Origin: Acidobacteriota bacterium
GTDB lineage: Bacteria; Acidobacteriota; Terriglobia; Bryobacterales; Bryobacteraceae
Length of the DNA: 64,000 bases
NCBI GenBank assembly: GCA_018268715.1
Contig: JAFDVZ010000007.1
Location: forward strand, 496,001 to 560,000
Reading direction: 5' to 3'
Below the pieces are notes generated by a model. That model did not search any database. It was not told the origin of the DNA and was given only the letters and a program-made list of their open reading frames with translations. Within the stretch, counting starts at the first letter, position 1. Every line of letters starts with the position of its first letter. Of the stretch, positions 52,220-64,000 are shown one piece after another. The translations under genes and the position numbers were made by a program.

Positions 52220-52996
52220 ATGTTTCTGAACGAACTGTTTTCCCTTGAGGGCAAAGTCGCCGTGGCCGTGGGCGCGGGCGGCGTGCTGGCGGGTGAGATG
52301 TCCCGCGGATTCGCGAAAGCCGGCGCCGATGTCGTCATCGTCGATTTGAATCCCGACGCGGCGAACGCGCGCGCCGAGGAAGTGCGGGCGGTCGGCCGCA
52401 AGGCGCTGGCCTGCAAGGCGGACGTTTCCAGGAAGGCCGACATTCAGGATGCGCTGAAGGCGACGCTCGATACGTTCGGGCGCGTGGACATCGTGCTGAA
52501 CGCGGCGGGCATCAATTCGGGCACTCCGTTCTTCGAGATCGAGGAAACGGAGTGGCAGCGGATTGTCGATGTCGATCTGAAGAGCGTGTTCCTGGCCTGT
52601 CAGGTGTTCGGCAAGCAGATGGTGGAGGCGGGCAAGGGCGGCTCGATTATCAATATCAGTTCGGTGTCGTCGGGCCCACCGCTGTCGAAGGTGTTCACTT
52701 ATGCGGTGTCCAAGGGCGGAGTCAACCAGATTACGCAGTTTCTGGCTCGCGAATTCGCGCCGGCGCGGGTGCGTGTGAACGCTATCGTGCCGGGGTTTTT
52801 TCCGGCCGAGCAGAATCGCAAACTGTTGACTGAGGACCGCGTGGCGCAGATCATGAATCACACGCCGATGAAGCGCTTCGGCGAGGCCAGCGAGTTAGTG
52901 GGCGCCGCGATCTATCTGGCTTCGGACAAGGCAGCCTCATTCGTAACCGGGACGATTCTGCGAGTCGACGGCGGTTTCCTGTCGATGACGATATAG
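52220..52996 (+). CDS. SDR-family oxidoreductase (D-mannonate oxidoreductase-like)
   Basis: 258 residues. Begins FSLEGKVAVAVGAGGVLAGE; the coenzyme Gly motif is slightly altered (GAGGVLAG where TGGxxGIG is usual). Other SDR marks: VLNAAGINSGTPF, SIINISSVSS, catalytic YAVSKGG, NAIVPGFFPAEQNR, TGTILRVDGGF. The FFPAEQNRKLL region resembles D-mannonate/fructuronate oxidoreductases of the SDR type; substrate not certain. Gap of 21 nt after the protease gene. Confidence 0.88.
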   Translation: MFLNELFSLEGKVAVAVGAGGVLAGEMSRGFAKAGADVVIVDLNPDAANARAEEVRAVGRKALACKADVSRKADIQDALKATLDTFGRVDIVLNAAGINSGTPFFEIEETEWQRIVDVDLKSVFLACQVFGKQMVEAGKGGSIINISSVSSGPPLSKVFTYAVSKGGVNQITQFLAREFAPARVRVNAIVPGFFPAEQNRKLLTEDRVAQIMNHTPMKRFGEASELVGAAIYLASDKAASFVTGTILRVDGGFLSMTI

Positions 52997-53157
52997 GTCG
53001 CCGGTGCGGCGCCGATTCTCGGGCCCGCCGGGCCGACCGGCTAAGAGGCAATCGCCAAAACGGCCGGCGTGTCGGACTCATTTGGACGTGCTCATGTTTT
53101 CCTCCCACCACGCGAGCAGTTGCGCGATGTAATGAAAGTGTTGGCTATCCGATTACA

Positions 53158-53440
53158 AGAGAGCACCGCTGGGGCGCGAAGACCGGCAAACGCCGCTGAA
53201 GAGCTACAGCAAAGGGCTGTTATCGCCGGGTGAGCGGAAGAGCGCCGTGGAACGTCGAGGCGATACTCGGTCCGGTGCGCAAGCATGTCCTGCCTGCCAT
53301 GCGGAAGCAGGGACCGATTGTGGCGTGGAAAGGGCGGAGGTCCCAAGGAGATCGAGTTCCAGACGGACTGCGAACCCGCCAAGTACTGGCTATCGACGAT
53401 GCCGTCGGCCACCTGGGCGCTGGTCGAATCATCCGGTCTC
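53158..53440 (+). pseudogene. IS701-family transposase remnant (deleted, two frameshifts)
   Basis: Three pieces in three frames follow the order of an IS701 transposase: PLGREDRQTPLKSYSKGLLS then PGERKSAVE at about 53162-53247; VRKHVLPAMRKQGPIVAW at 53275-53328; EFQTDCEPAKYWLSTMPS at 53354-53407. A full transposase is about 400 residues; most of the DDE core between pieces two and three is gone. A dead element. Confidence 0.65.
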
Positions 53441-53558
53441 GCGCGCGGCGCGCCTCGCTATTGCGCGCTACGTGACTCGGCTTGGGCGCCGGTTCGTCAT
53501 CCAGTCGCGGAGGGCAGTTGCGGCCACGCTCCGGGCGACGGGCTTAAAGACCAAACGG

Positions 53559-53708
53559 TTGATCCTCGTCGATTCCAGCGTCTGGGTCTCGGGCGACGAC
53601 CCGCAAACCGAGATGCCGCGGGAACGGATCGTTGTGCAACAACTCATACCCGCTCTCGATGCATCGAGTTGCCGCGTTTGGGCGCAATGTCGACTGGTGT
53701 GGTCGTAG
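53559..53708 (+). pseudogene. PIN-domain (VapC) N-terminal fragment
   Basis: From TTG 53559 the frame reads LILVDSSVWVSGDDPQTEMP and stops 30 codons later. LILVDSSVW is the standard first strand of VapC-type PIN toxins with the first catalytic Asp. The remainder of the toxin and its antitoxin are not found. A decayed fourth toxin-antitoxin locus of the window. Confidence 0.5.
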
Positions 53709-54032
53709 GTCTGCGACAGCGTTGCCGAGGGCGGGTCCGCCGGCGTGGCGGCGCGGTTCGCGGTACCCCACACCAGGCTGCCTGCAGGGAGCGGAGGCTG
53801 AGCGGCAGGGCGACCCGACGCGCTGGTGATGGCGCTGGCCTGCAACCCGGTATCCGGCGCAGGCGATGGCCATCGTTGAGAATAGGCTGCTTGGAGCAAG
53901 GCGTCATTTGATCTCCCACCCCTCACGGCTTCTGCGCCGTCCGTCGATCGCACGCACGGGTTCAGAGCCGCGCGGAACGTGCTATGTTGCATTGAGCGAT
54001 GACGCGGAGTGGGCTCTGGTGAGTGTTCTGGG
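53709..54032. other. Degenerate stretch with no recognisable gene
   Basis: Open frames on both strands are short and without motifs. Composition is similar to the flanks; it is probably eroded coding sequence belonging to the fossils on either side. Confidence 0.4.
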
Positions 54033-54110
54033 ATGATTGAGCCGATTCGAACCCTGTCAGTTGACGACTACCCTCTAATGCGGGACCGCACCGCATCTGG
54101 ACTCACGATC
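54033..54110 (+). pseudogene. Response-regulator N-terminal fragment
   Basis: An ATG at 54033 gives MIEPIRTLSVDDYPLMRDRT, the start of a NarL/FixJ-type receiver domain (usual form IRVLxVDDHPLxREG). The match fades after about 25 codons. Only a remnant. Confidence 0.5.
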
Positions 54111-54250
54111 CGATCTGGAAGGATTCTGGTCCGCAATGCTGTCTTCGGCCGAACTCGCGGCCGGCGATTTCGCCGCGGCCATTCAGTGCGTCTGGTCCGG
54201 GATTACGCGCCGTCGCGTTTGACATATCCAACAAGCGAGGGGAGTAACGA

Positions 54251-55072
54251 ATGAGCATTCTCAAGACCAAAGACGGCGTTGACATCTACTACAAGGATTG
54301 GGGCGCTGGACAACCCGTGGTGTTCAGCCATGGTTGGCCTCTCAGCGCCGACGCATGGGACGCGCAGATGCTGTTCCTCGGCCAGCAGGGCTATCGTGTC
54401 ATCGCGCATGACCGCCGGGGCCACGGCCGGTCCAGCCAACCCTGGAACGGCAACGATATGGACACCTACGCCGATGATCTGGCGGCCCTCATGGACGCAT
54501 TGGACCTGAGCGGCGCCACTCTGGTGGGCCACTCCACCGGCGGTGGCGAGGTGACGCGCTATATCGGCCGCCATGGCTCGGGCCGCGTCGCCAAGGCCGT
54601 TCTGATCGGCGCCGTCCCGCCCATCATGTTGAAGACCGGGAACAACCCCGGCGGTCTGCCGATGTCGGCGTTCGACGCCATTCGCAGCGGTGTGGTTAGC
54701 GACCGCTCGCAGTTCTTCAAGGATCTGCCAACGCCATTCTACGGCTACAACAGGCCCGGCGCGAAACCGTCGCAGGGGGTGTGCGACTCATTCTGGCTCC
54801 AAGGGATGCAGTGTTCGATCAAGGGCGCCTTCGACTGCATCAAAGCCTTTTCCGAGACCGATTTCACCGAGGACCTGAAGCGCATCGAGGCGCCCACACT
54901 GATCCTCCATGGCGATGACGATCAGATCGTCCCCATCGGCGCGTCCGCTCTCCTCTCCGCGAAACTGGTCCGGAATTCGAAGCTGAAGGTCTATCCCGGG
55001 CTGTCGCATGGAATGTGCACCGTCAACGCCAGCCAGATCAATGACGACCTGCTGGCATTTATCAAAGGATGA
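54251..55072 (+). CDS. Alpha/beta-hydrolase of the cofactor-free haloperoxidase group
   Basis: 273 residues. [20 protein letters not shown], oxyanion [24 protein letters not shown], elbow [15 protein letters not shown] (Ser95), late Asp in [14 protein letters not shown] and His in [11 protein letters not shown]. This set is typical of the non-haem chloroperoxidase/arylesterase group. AGGGGAGT precedes the ATG. The first intact gene after the fossil region. Confidence 0.9.
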   Translation: MSILKTKDGVDIYYKDWGAGQPVVFSHGWPLSADAWDAQMLFLGQQGYRVIAHDRRGHGRSSQPWNGNDMDTYADDLAALMDALDLSGATLVGHSTGGGEVTRYIGRHGSGRVAKAVLIGAVPPIMLKTGNNPGGLPMSAFDAIRSGVVSDRSQFFKDLPTPFYGYNRPGAKPSQGVCDSFWLQGMQCSIKGAFDCIKAFSETDFTEDLKRIEAPTLILHGDDDQIVPIGASALLSAKLVRNSKLKVYPGLSHGMCTVNASQINDDLLAFIKG

Positions 55073-55179
55073 CCGTCGCACGATAGCGTAATACGGTCGA
55101 AGCCGGATGTCGTAGGGGCGTCCCACCAACCCCATCCAGGGTTTGACCGTGAAAGGGCCGTTCGGCCGCGGACGGCGTC

Positions 55180-56052
55180 CTAGCCCGCCGCCTCGCGCAC
55201 CCGGCGAAACAGCTGGACCGGGAGCGTGGAGCCGTCCACGCGCACCGCGTCGGACGCGCCGAAGGCGATCCAACCGGAGTTGACGCCGTCCATCATCTCC
55301 TCATAGGCCGCGGTGAAGCCCGGAGCGATGCCGAACGCCTCGAGGGTGGCCGTCCATCGCTCCCGAGGGATGGCCCTGGCCTCGACGGCCCGCCCCAGAA
55401 CCTCTCCCATGGCGCGAGCCACGTCGTTCGGGCTGTACGGGGTTCCGATTTCGACGATTCTGCGTCCGCTCCAACCCTCGTCCAACAGACGCGCCGCCTC
55501 CTTTCCGATGTCCGCCGTGGCGATCATCGGCTCAGGCCGGTCGACGGGGACCACAAAGCTGTGCAAAACTCCCGTGTGAGCCGCGCCGTCGAGGCCGGCC
55601 AGGTAGTTCTCCAGGAACGATCCGGCGCGCAGAAAAGCCGTGGGGCAGGGAAGGCCATCCAGCGCCCGCTCGAGCAGGTGGGTGGCGGTGATCAGTCCGA
55701 GCCCGCTCGCCTGCTCTGAGCCGAACGAGGATAGCGCGACCACCCGTTCGGGCGGCCACTGGCCGAGCGCCTCCACCAGGCTTGAGATGATGGCTTTCGC
55801 TTCCGGAAAGCCGGGCTTTGGCGCCAGGACCGGCGGCAGCATCAGAAACGCCCCCTCCGCGCCCTCAAGCGCGGCGGCTACGGCGGAGGCGTCGGTCAGA
55901 TCGCCCTTCCGCAAGTCGACACCCGACTGTGCCCAAGCGGACGCTCTCGCCAGATCGCGGACCAGCGCCCGCACCCCGTGGCCGCGTTCCAGCAGGCCGC
56001 GGGCGGTGGCGCCGCCCACGCGCCCGGTGATTCCCGCCACGAAGAACGTCAT
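55180..56052 (-). CDS. NmrA-family NAD(P)-binding protein
   Basis: 290 residues. FFVAGITGRVGGATARGLLE is the Rossmann glycine motif; VRALVRDLARAS, GAFLMLPPVL and VVALSSFGSEQASGLG fit the atypical SDRs of the NmrA/QOR2 group, which sense or reduce with NADPH. The start overlaps the upstream epimerase stop by 4 nt. Translated with it, and divergent from the AraC gene. Confidence 0.87.
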   Translation of the reverse strand: MTFFVAGITGRVGGATARGLLERGHGVRALVRDLARASAWAQSGVDLRKGDLTDASAVAAALEGAEGAFLMLPPVLAPKPGFPEAKAIISSLVEALGQWPPERVVALSSFGSEQASGLGLITATHLLERALDGLPCPTAFLRAGSFLENYLAGLDGAAHTGVLHSFVVPVDRPEPMIATADIGKEAARLLDEGWSGRRIVEIGTPYSPNDVARAMGEVLGRAVEARAIPRERWTATLEAFGIAPGFTAAYEEMMDGVNSGWIAFGASDAVRVDGSTLPVQLFRRVREAAG

Positions 56053-56945
56053 GCGAAGTACCCGTTTTCGCGCAGGTCGGTGATCAGATCGGGCCCCGTC
56101 GGCCGCCAGCCCAGGGTCTCCCGCGTGATGGCGCTCGAGGAAGGGTTATCCATGCCGATGATGGTTCCAAACCATCCGAAATGGGCTTGGACCTGGTCCG
56201 GCGAAGTCAGCGCGCGAACGGGGACGCCCAACCCGGCGCCGATGGTTTCGGTGATCGTCCGCATGGCGATGCCCTCCTCGCCGACGCTGTGCAGACGGGC
56301 GCCCGGCGCCGCTTTTTCGACCGCTAACCGGAACAGCCGCGCCGCGTCCAGGCGATGGACTGCCGGCCAGCGATTCGATCCGTCTCCGGGATGGGCCGCG
56401 AAGCCCGCCTTGCGCGCCACCGCGATCAGGGTCGGGACAAATCCCTTGTCGCCGGCGCCGTGGACGGTCGGGGGCAGCCGCACAATGCTCGATCGTACTC
56501 CGTTGGCGGCGGCGCCCAGGACGATGGCTTCGGCGCCCGCGCGGAGCCCAGCGGCGCCCTCGGTGGATGCGGCGTCCCGTTCCGTCGCCAGGCGGCTGGG
56601 CGGCAGCAGCGCCGTGCCGGACGCCGTCACAAGCGCCTTGCCGGTTCCCGACAGTGCCCCGGCCATGGCGGCGATCGCCCGCCGGTCGATCTCGGCGTTG
56701 TCGGCGAACCGCGTGAAGTCGTGGATGAAGGCGGTGTGGATGACTCCGTCGCAGACTCGCGCGCCGGCCGAAAGGCTATCGACGTCGGTCAACTCACCGC
56801 GTTGGACCTCCGCGCCCCACGCCGTGAGCTTCGCGGCCGACTCGTCGCCGCGGGCCAGCCCTAGCACCGTGTGCCCGGCCTCCAGCAGTTCGCGCACGAT
56901 CGCCGAGCCGATGAATCCGGTCGCTCCCGTCAAAAAGACACGCAT
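56049..56945 (-). CDS. NAD-dependent epimerase/dehydratase-family (extended SDR) protein
   Basis: 298 residues from ATG 56945 with GGAGGAGC upstream. MRVFLTGATGFIGSAIVREL is the NAD motif; VIHTAFIHDFTRF, then RLPPTVHGAGDKGFVPTLIA and NRWPAVHRLDAARLFRLAVE are typical of the group annotated as SDR/NAD-dependent epimerases. The classic YxxxK is not clear, so the reaction is unknown. First gene of a two-gene operon; the AraC-type regulator is divergent, 96 nt away, and may control it. Confidence 0.87.
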   Translation of the reverse strand: MRVFLTGATGFIGSAIVRELLEAGHTVLGLARGDESAAKLTAWGAEVQRGELTDVDSLSAGARVCDGVIHTAFIHDFTRFADNAEIDRRAIAAMAGALSGTGKALVTASGTALLPPSRLATERDAASTEGAAGLRAGAEAIVLGAAANGVRSSIVRLPPTVHGAGDKGFVPTLIAVARKAGFAAHPGDGSNRWPAVHRLDAARLFRLAVEKAAPGARLHSVGEEGIAMRTITETIGAGLGVPVRALTSPDQVQAHFGWFGTIIGMDNPSSSAITRETLGWRPTGPDLITDLRENGYFA

Positions 56946-57041
56946 TCGAATTCGCTCCTCCTGATTGCCAGCGTAGCGGTCCGCGGCTGGACGAACCATG
57001 CTGGAGAATCCGATATACTTTGTCGATCATCCAGATTGCGT

Positions 57042-57989
57042 ATGGAGCCACTTTCCGACATGCTCGGCCTGCTCAAACCGAGCGCCTACGGGCTGCACTA
57101 TTTCGAGGCCGGCAGAGAATGGTCCGTCCAGTTCCCTGCCTACCGCGCCGTCAAGTTCGACGCGGTGCGCAAAGGGGAATGTTGGCTGATGGTCGACGGC
57201 ATGCCGGAGCCTCATCGCCTGGTGGAAGGCGACTGCTTTCTGCTGACCAACGGCCATCCGTTTGTCCTCGCCAGCGACCCCACCCTGCCCCCGCGCGACG
57301 CCAGCGAAGCGCTGGTGCGTCACGAAGACGGCGTCACGCGTTGCGGAGCAGGCGGCGAGTGCCTGCTGGTGGGCGTCCATTACGCTTTCTCGGGCGATCA
57401 TGCCGGTCTGCTGTTCGGCAGCCTGCCCCCGGTGGTTCCCGCGGACGCGGCCTCGTCGGAGGCGGCGGTGCTGCGCTGGGCGCTCGAACTGTTCGCCGCC
57501 GAAATGCGCGATGGCAGGCCGGGAGGACAACTTGCGGCCGAACACCTGGCGCATATTATGCTGATCCAGACGTTGCGCTTGCACATGGCGTCCCGTGAAA
57601 CGTTGCCGATGGGCTGGCTCGCGGCGCTGGGCGACGCCCAACTGAGCGCGGTGCTGGGCGCTCTGCATGGCGACATCCGGCGCCGCTGGACGCTCGACAG
57701 CATGGCCAGGACGGCGGGGATGTCCCGCTCGGCCTTCGCGGAGAAGTTCCGGCGAGTGTTAGGCAGCACTCCGGCCGACTATCTGACCCGCTGGAGGATG
57801 CAGGTGGCGGGGGACCGTCTGTGCGGCTCCGACCGCACCGTGGCCATGGTGGCGGACGAGGTCGGCTACGAATCGGAGGCCGCCTTCAGCACCGCTTTCA
57901 AGCGCGTCCATGGCCGCTCGCCGCGGGCCCACCGTCAGGCTGCCCAGCCCGCGCTCGGCGGCCAGGACGTTGCGCCCGCCGAGTCGTGA
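57042..57989 (+). CDS. AraC-family transcriptional regulator with cupin sensor
   Basis: 315 residues. The cupin-type N-terminal domain (about 1-170) has VQFPAYRAVKFDAVRKGECW and HRLVEGDCFLLTNGHPFVLA. The double helix-turn-helix at the C terminus is RRRWTLDSMARTAGMSRSAF, then STPADYLTRWRMQVAGDRL, then MVADEVGYESEAAFSTAFKR. ATG 57042 lies 24 nt after a TATACT box. This cupin_6/AraC type often stands divergent from SDR genes, as here, and may activate them in response to an aldehyde or similar ligand (inference). Confidence 0.9.
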   Translation: MEPLSDMLGLLKPSAYGLHYFEAGREWSVQFPAYRAVKFDAVRKGECWLMVDGMPEPHRLVEGDCFLLTNGHPFVLASDPTLPPRDASEALVRHEDGVTRCGAGGECLLVGVHYAFSGDHAGLLFGSLPPVVPADAASSEAAVLRWALELFAAEMRDGRPGGQLAAEHLAHIMLIQTLRLHMASRETLPMGWLAALGDAQLSAVLGALHGDIRRRWTLDSMARTAGMSRSAFAEKFRRVLGSTPADYLTRWRMQVAGDRLCGSDRTVAMVADEVGYESEAAFSTAFKRVHGRSPRAHRQAAQPALGGQDVAPAES

Positions 57990-58005
57990 GAAACTGTTCA
58001 CAGCA

Positions 58006-59175
58006 ATGCGGATCGCTCAACGAATCGGACGCCTGGGCGTCGAAAGCGCCTTCGACGTACTCGTCCGGGCGCGAGCCCTGGAGGCGCGGGGCCGTGACAT
58101 CATCCACCTTGAAATCGGAGAGCCGGACTTCGAAACGCCGGCCCATGTGGCGGAGGCCGGCAAGCGCGCCATCGACGAAGGCGCGACGCACTACGGTCCG
58201 CCGCAGGGGTTGCCCGAAACGCGCGAGGTCGTGGCCGAATACATCAGCTCCACCCGCGGAGTTCCCATCGACCCGGCGCGCGTCTGCATCACCCCGGGCG
58301 CGAAACCCATTCTCTACTTCACGATGCTCGCCCTGCTCGAGCCGGGCGACGAGGTGATCTGCCCGGATCCGGGCTTCCCTATCTACGAGTCCGTGATCCG
58401 CTTCTGCGAGGCTGTGCCGGCGCCCGTGCCCCTGGTGGAGCAGCGCGGCTTTTCCTTCGACCTCGACGCACTTGCCGGCCGCCTGAGCCCCCGCACGCGC
58501 CTGTTGATCCTGAACTCGCCGCAAAACCCCACCGGCGGCGTGATTCCAGCCGCCGACATCCGCGCCATCGCGGAACTGGTCCGCGACCGCGACCTGGTGG
58601 TGCTCGCCGACGAGATCTACTCCCGCATCTACTACGGCGAACGGCCGGAGTCGATCGCCTCGATCCCCGGCATGCTGGACAAAACGGTGATCCTCGACGG
58701 GATGTCGAAGACCTACGCCATGACCGGCTGGCGTCTGGGCTACGGCGTAATGCCCACGGCCGAACTGGTGACGGCGGTCAACAAACTGATGGTGAATTCC
58801 AACTCCTGCACGGCCGGGTTCACGCAGAAAGCGGGCATCGCCGCCCTGCGCGGTCCGCAGGAGGCCGTCGACGGCATGGTGGCCGAGTTCCGCCGCCGCC
58901 GGGACGCTTTCGTTGCGGGATTGAACTCCATCCCCGGCTTCCGATGCCCCATCCCCGAGGGCGCATTCTACGCCTTCCCGAACATCGAGGGCACGGGCCG
59001 CACGTCGAAGGATCTGGCCGACGCGCTGTTGAACGAAGCGGGCGTGGCGTGCCTCAACGGGGCGGGCTTCGGCCCCCACGGGGAGGGCTACCTCCGTTTC
59101 AGCATCGCCAACTCCCTGGAGAACCTGTTGAACGCCGTCGAGCGGATCCGCGCCTACGTCACGCGGGGGGCTTGA
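58006..59175 (+). CDS. PLP-dependent class I/II aminotransferase
   Basis: 389 residues. Fold-type I aminotransferase: HLEIGEPDFETPAHV, ITPGAKPILYF, CPDPGFPIYESV, NSPQNPTGGVI (Asn174), VVLADEIYSRI (Asp202, Tyr205), and Schiff-base Lys235 in LDGMSKTYAMTGWRLGYG. Near aspartate aminotransferases, but the amino-acid donor cannot be read from sequence. The 16-nt gap after the AraC gene suggests co-transcription. Convergent with the epimerase gene, overlapping 17 nt. Confidence 0.92.
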   Translation: MRIAQRIGRLGVESAFDVLVRARALEARGRDIIHLEIGEPDFETPAHVAEAGKRAIDEGATHYGPPQGLPETREVVAEYISSTRGVPIDPARVCITPGAKPILYFTMLALLEPGDEVICPDPGFPIYESVIRFCEAVPAPVPLVEQRGFSFDLDALAGRLSPRTRLLILNSPQNPTGGVIPAADIRAIAELVRDRDLVVLADEIYSRIYYGERPESIASIPGMLDKTVILDGMSKTYAMTGWRLGYGVMPTAELVTAVNKLMVNSNSCTAGFTQKAGIAALRGPQEAVDGMVAEFRRRRDAFVAGLNSIPGFRCPIPEGAFYAFPNIEGTGRTSKDLADALLNEAGVACLNGAGFGPHGEGYLRFSIANSLENLLNAVERIRAYVTRGA

Positions 59176-60475
59176 GCCCCAGCATCCGATCGAGCGTCAG
59201 CAGGCACAGCATGAGTTGACGCGGCGGATGGTAGTTGTCCTGGCGGGCGGTGTGGGGAATCCAGTTCATGCGCCGGTCGGCAAACAGCATGAAGCCCGGC
59301 TGCCCGTGCTTCACCGCGGAGAACTTATCGTCGATCAGGCGAAACGCCAGCTCGAAGTAACGCGCGGCCCACTCGGCTCCGGTCTGCTCGACAATATTCA
59401 GCGTGGCCACCAGGATTTCGTTCAGCGCCCACAACGGCTTCACCCAGAAGAACTCGCCGGTGGAGCGGAACACCAACTTCGTCCCCACCGGAGTATAGGG
59501 CGGCCATTCGTAGCCGCTCTGGTCGACGTTGATCCACTCCGCGAGACCGCCGAACACGTGATCCCACCCCACGTCCAGGTGACGCCGGATGCGTTCGGCG
59601 CACGTATCCCACAGCTTGCGGTCGCCGCGGGCGAGCGCCTCCTCGGCGATCATCCACAGGGTCTCGATGGAATGCCCCAGCAGGCACTTGGAGGCGTGGT
59701 CCGACGGACGTGAAAAGTCGCGGTTCAGCACCTCGTTGTTGAGCCCGATATCGGGATTGAAGTGGCGCCGGATGACGTTGTCGATGGCTTCGTCGACGAG
59801 CGCGCGCATCTCGGCGTCCGGCCAGCGGGCGTTCATTTGCCGGGCGGTGTTGAAGTTCACCATCCACAGGCCCTGGGTGCGTTGGCCGGGCGTCGCCGTG
59901 TCCATGCAAAGGAAATCCGGCTCGTTAATGCGGCGGTGGAGCTTGCGCATCAGCGCGAACGCGGCCTCCCGCGCCGAATCGTCCTTAGCGGCCCAGGCGT
60001 ACTCCTGGAGCCCTTCGGCGGCGAAGTACATACCGTACAGGTCGCCCGAAAAGGGCCGTACGACCTTGCCCTCGCGGGTGAACTCCTCCCCCCACCAGCC
60101 ATCCGGCTGGGGCGCGTGCGCCAACAGGAACTCCTTGGCCCGCCGGGCGATTTCGAGGTGGGCCGGATTCCGCCCGAAACGGTTGTAGAGAAAGCTGTAC
60201 ACCCACATGGCCCGGCCCTGAAACCAGCTGACCTTGTTGGTGGCCACGGCGGTCCCGTCATAATCCAGGCTGTGGAGCACGCCGCCGTACTGATGATCCA
60301 CTCCCGCGCGGTCCCAGAAGGGCAGCAGGCGGTCGAACAGGTCGGCGTGAAACCGCTGTCGGAGTTGTGGAAGGGTGAGTCCGGCGAGTCGCATGGAGGA
60401 GAGCGCGGGCGCGGCCGCCGCCGCCGGAACCCCCGGCGCCAGGGCGGCCGATCCGAGAAACGAACGGCGTCGCAC
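59159..60475 (-). CDS. Exported AGE-family epimerase/isomerase
   Basis: 438 residues. Tat-like signal (MRRRSFLGSAALAPGVPAAA), then an (alpha/alpha)6 barrel of the N-acylglucosamine 2-epimerase/cellobiose epimerase type: HQYGGVLHSLDYDGTAVATN, KVSWFQGRAMWVYSFLYN, SKCLLGHSIETLWMIAEEAL, and FFWVKPLWALNEILVATLNI. The His in LGHSIET and GHSI-like motifs are catalytic in relatives. Substrate unknown. GTG 60475 follows a TAGCAT box by 6 nt. Confidence 0.88.
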   Translation of the reverse strand: MRRRSFLGSAALAPGVPAAAAAPALSSMRLAGLTLPQLRQRFHADLFDRLLPFWDRAGVDHQYGGVLHSLDYDGTAVATNKVSWFQGRAMWVYSFLYNRFGRNPAHLEIARRAKEFLLAHAPQPDGWWGEEFTREGKVVRPFSGDLYGMYFAAEGLQEYAWAAKDDSAREAAFALMRKLHRRINEPDFLCMDTATPGQRTQGLWMVNFNTARQMNARWPDAEMRALVDEAIDNVIRRHFNPDIGLNNEVLNRDFSRPSDHASKCLLGHSIETLWMIAEEALARGDRKLWDTCAERIRRHLDVGWDHVFGGLAEWINVDQSGYEWPPYTPVGTKLVFRSTGEFFWVKPLWALNEILVATLNIVEQTGAEWAARYFELAFRLIDDKFSAVKHGQPGFMLFADRRMNWIPHTARQDNYHPPRQLMLCLLTLDRMLGLKPPA

Positions 60476-60481
60476 GTGGTT

Positions 60482-60487
60482 ATGCTA
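60482..60487 (-). promoter_or_regulatory. TAGCAT box 6 nt before the AGE epimerase start
   Basis: On the minus strand TAGCAT, 6 nt, GTG at 60475. No Shine-Dalgarno and no clear -35. Same layout as at 3885-3890 and 18670-18675. Confidence 0.5.
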
Positions 60488-60586
60488 TCACCCGTTCGAA
60501 CCGGATCGCCCGGTTCTGGCCGATCGGACAGCAACTTAACGCCACTATGAATTAAATACAGCCTCGTTCGATCCGATAACGTAATC

Positions 60587-64000
<3,414 letters not shown>

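Noticed and set aside
54040-54070. Minus-strand GGTTCGAATC resembling a tRNA T-loop
   Set aside because: No pairing stem, and the site lies in the response-regulator fragment.

Overview
The window looks like chromosomal DNA from a GC-rich Acidobacteriota of the Solibacter/Bryobacter type. The reasons are an ABC permease of the acidobacterial duplicated (ADOP) type, three very large Oar-like TonB-dependent receptors with an N-terminal carboxypeptidase-regulatory domain, many secreted enzymes (GH2, GH29, AGE epimerase, tricorn-like protease), and a propeller-type hybrid sensor kinase. This taxonomic call is inferred from gene content only.

Layout. (1) Positions 1-4.4 kb form an accessory island: an ISL3 transposase remnant, two serine-recombinase remnants in scrambled order, a PEP-CTERM protein remnant and three toxin-antitoxin pairs (higBA and two vapBC). 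(2) 4.4-14.6 kb: a TonB receptor, a secreted lectin-fold protein, a B12/radical-SAM protein, an ADOP permease, an orphan gene and an outer-membrane porin. (3) 15.0-22.0 kb: a sigma4-like/alpha-CTD fusion protein, CstA, several very small genes, then the housekeeping operon ispG-selD-pyrF. selD reads through an in-frame UGA at its catalytic position, followed by a SECIS-like hairpin, so it is almost certainly a selenoprotein. (4) 22-40 kb: two more TonB receptors, alpha-fucosidase, VOC protein, GNAT, TIM-barrel protein, GH2 beta-galactosidase, NUDIX, two hydrolases, a BON protein and a Gly-rich secreted protein. (5) 40-43 kb: a compact exosortase H locus made of a Gly-rich beta-helix/IPT protein with an IPTL-CTERM tail, the exosortase, and its associated membrane protein. 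(6) 43-52 kb: OsmC, DUF5131 (Gp37/Gp68), two DinB proteins (one frameshifted), HEAT, PilZ, GNAT-YoaP, secreted MsrB-MsrA, tricorn-like protease. (7) 52-57 kb: an SDR gene, a stretch of gene fossils (IS701 transposase, PIN toxin, response regulator), a haloperoxidase-type hydrolase, and an NmrA/epimerase pair divergent from an AraC regulator. (8) 58-64 kb: an aminotransferase, an AGE epimerase and the hybrid histidine kinase, which is cut by the window end.

A recurring theme is start-codon-proximal promoters. At about a dozen genes a TANNNT -10-like box lies 6-9 nt upstream of the ATG or GTG and no Shine-Dalgarno is visible, which suggests that leaderless mRNAs are common in this organism. Other genes here have ordinary Shine-Dalgarno sites.

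No tRNA, rRNA or CRISPR array was recognised. All functional calls come from reading the translations against remembered family motifs; no database search was run.
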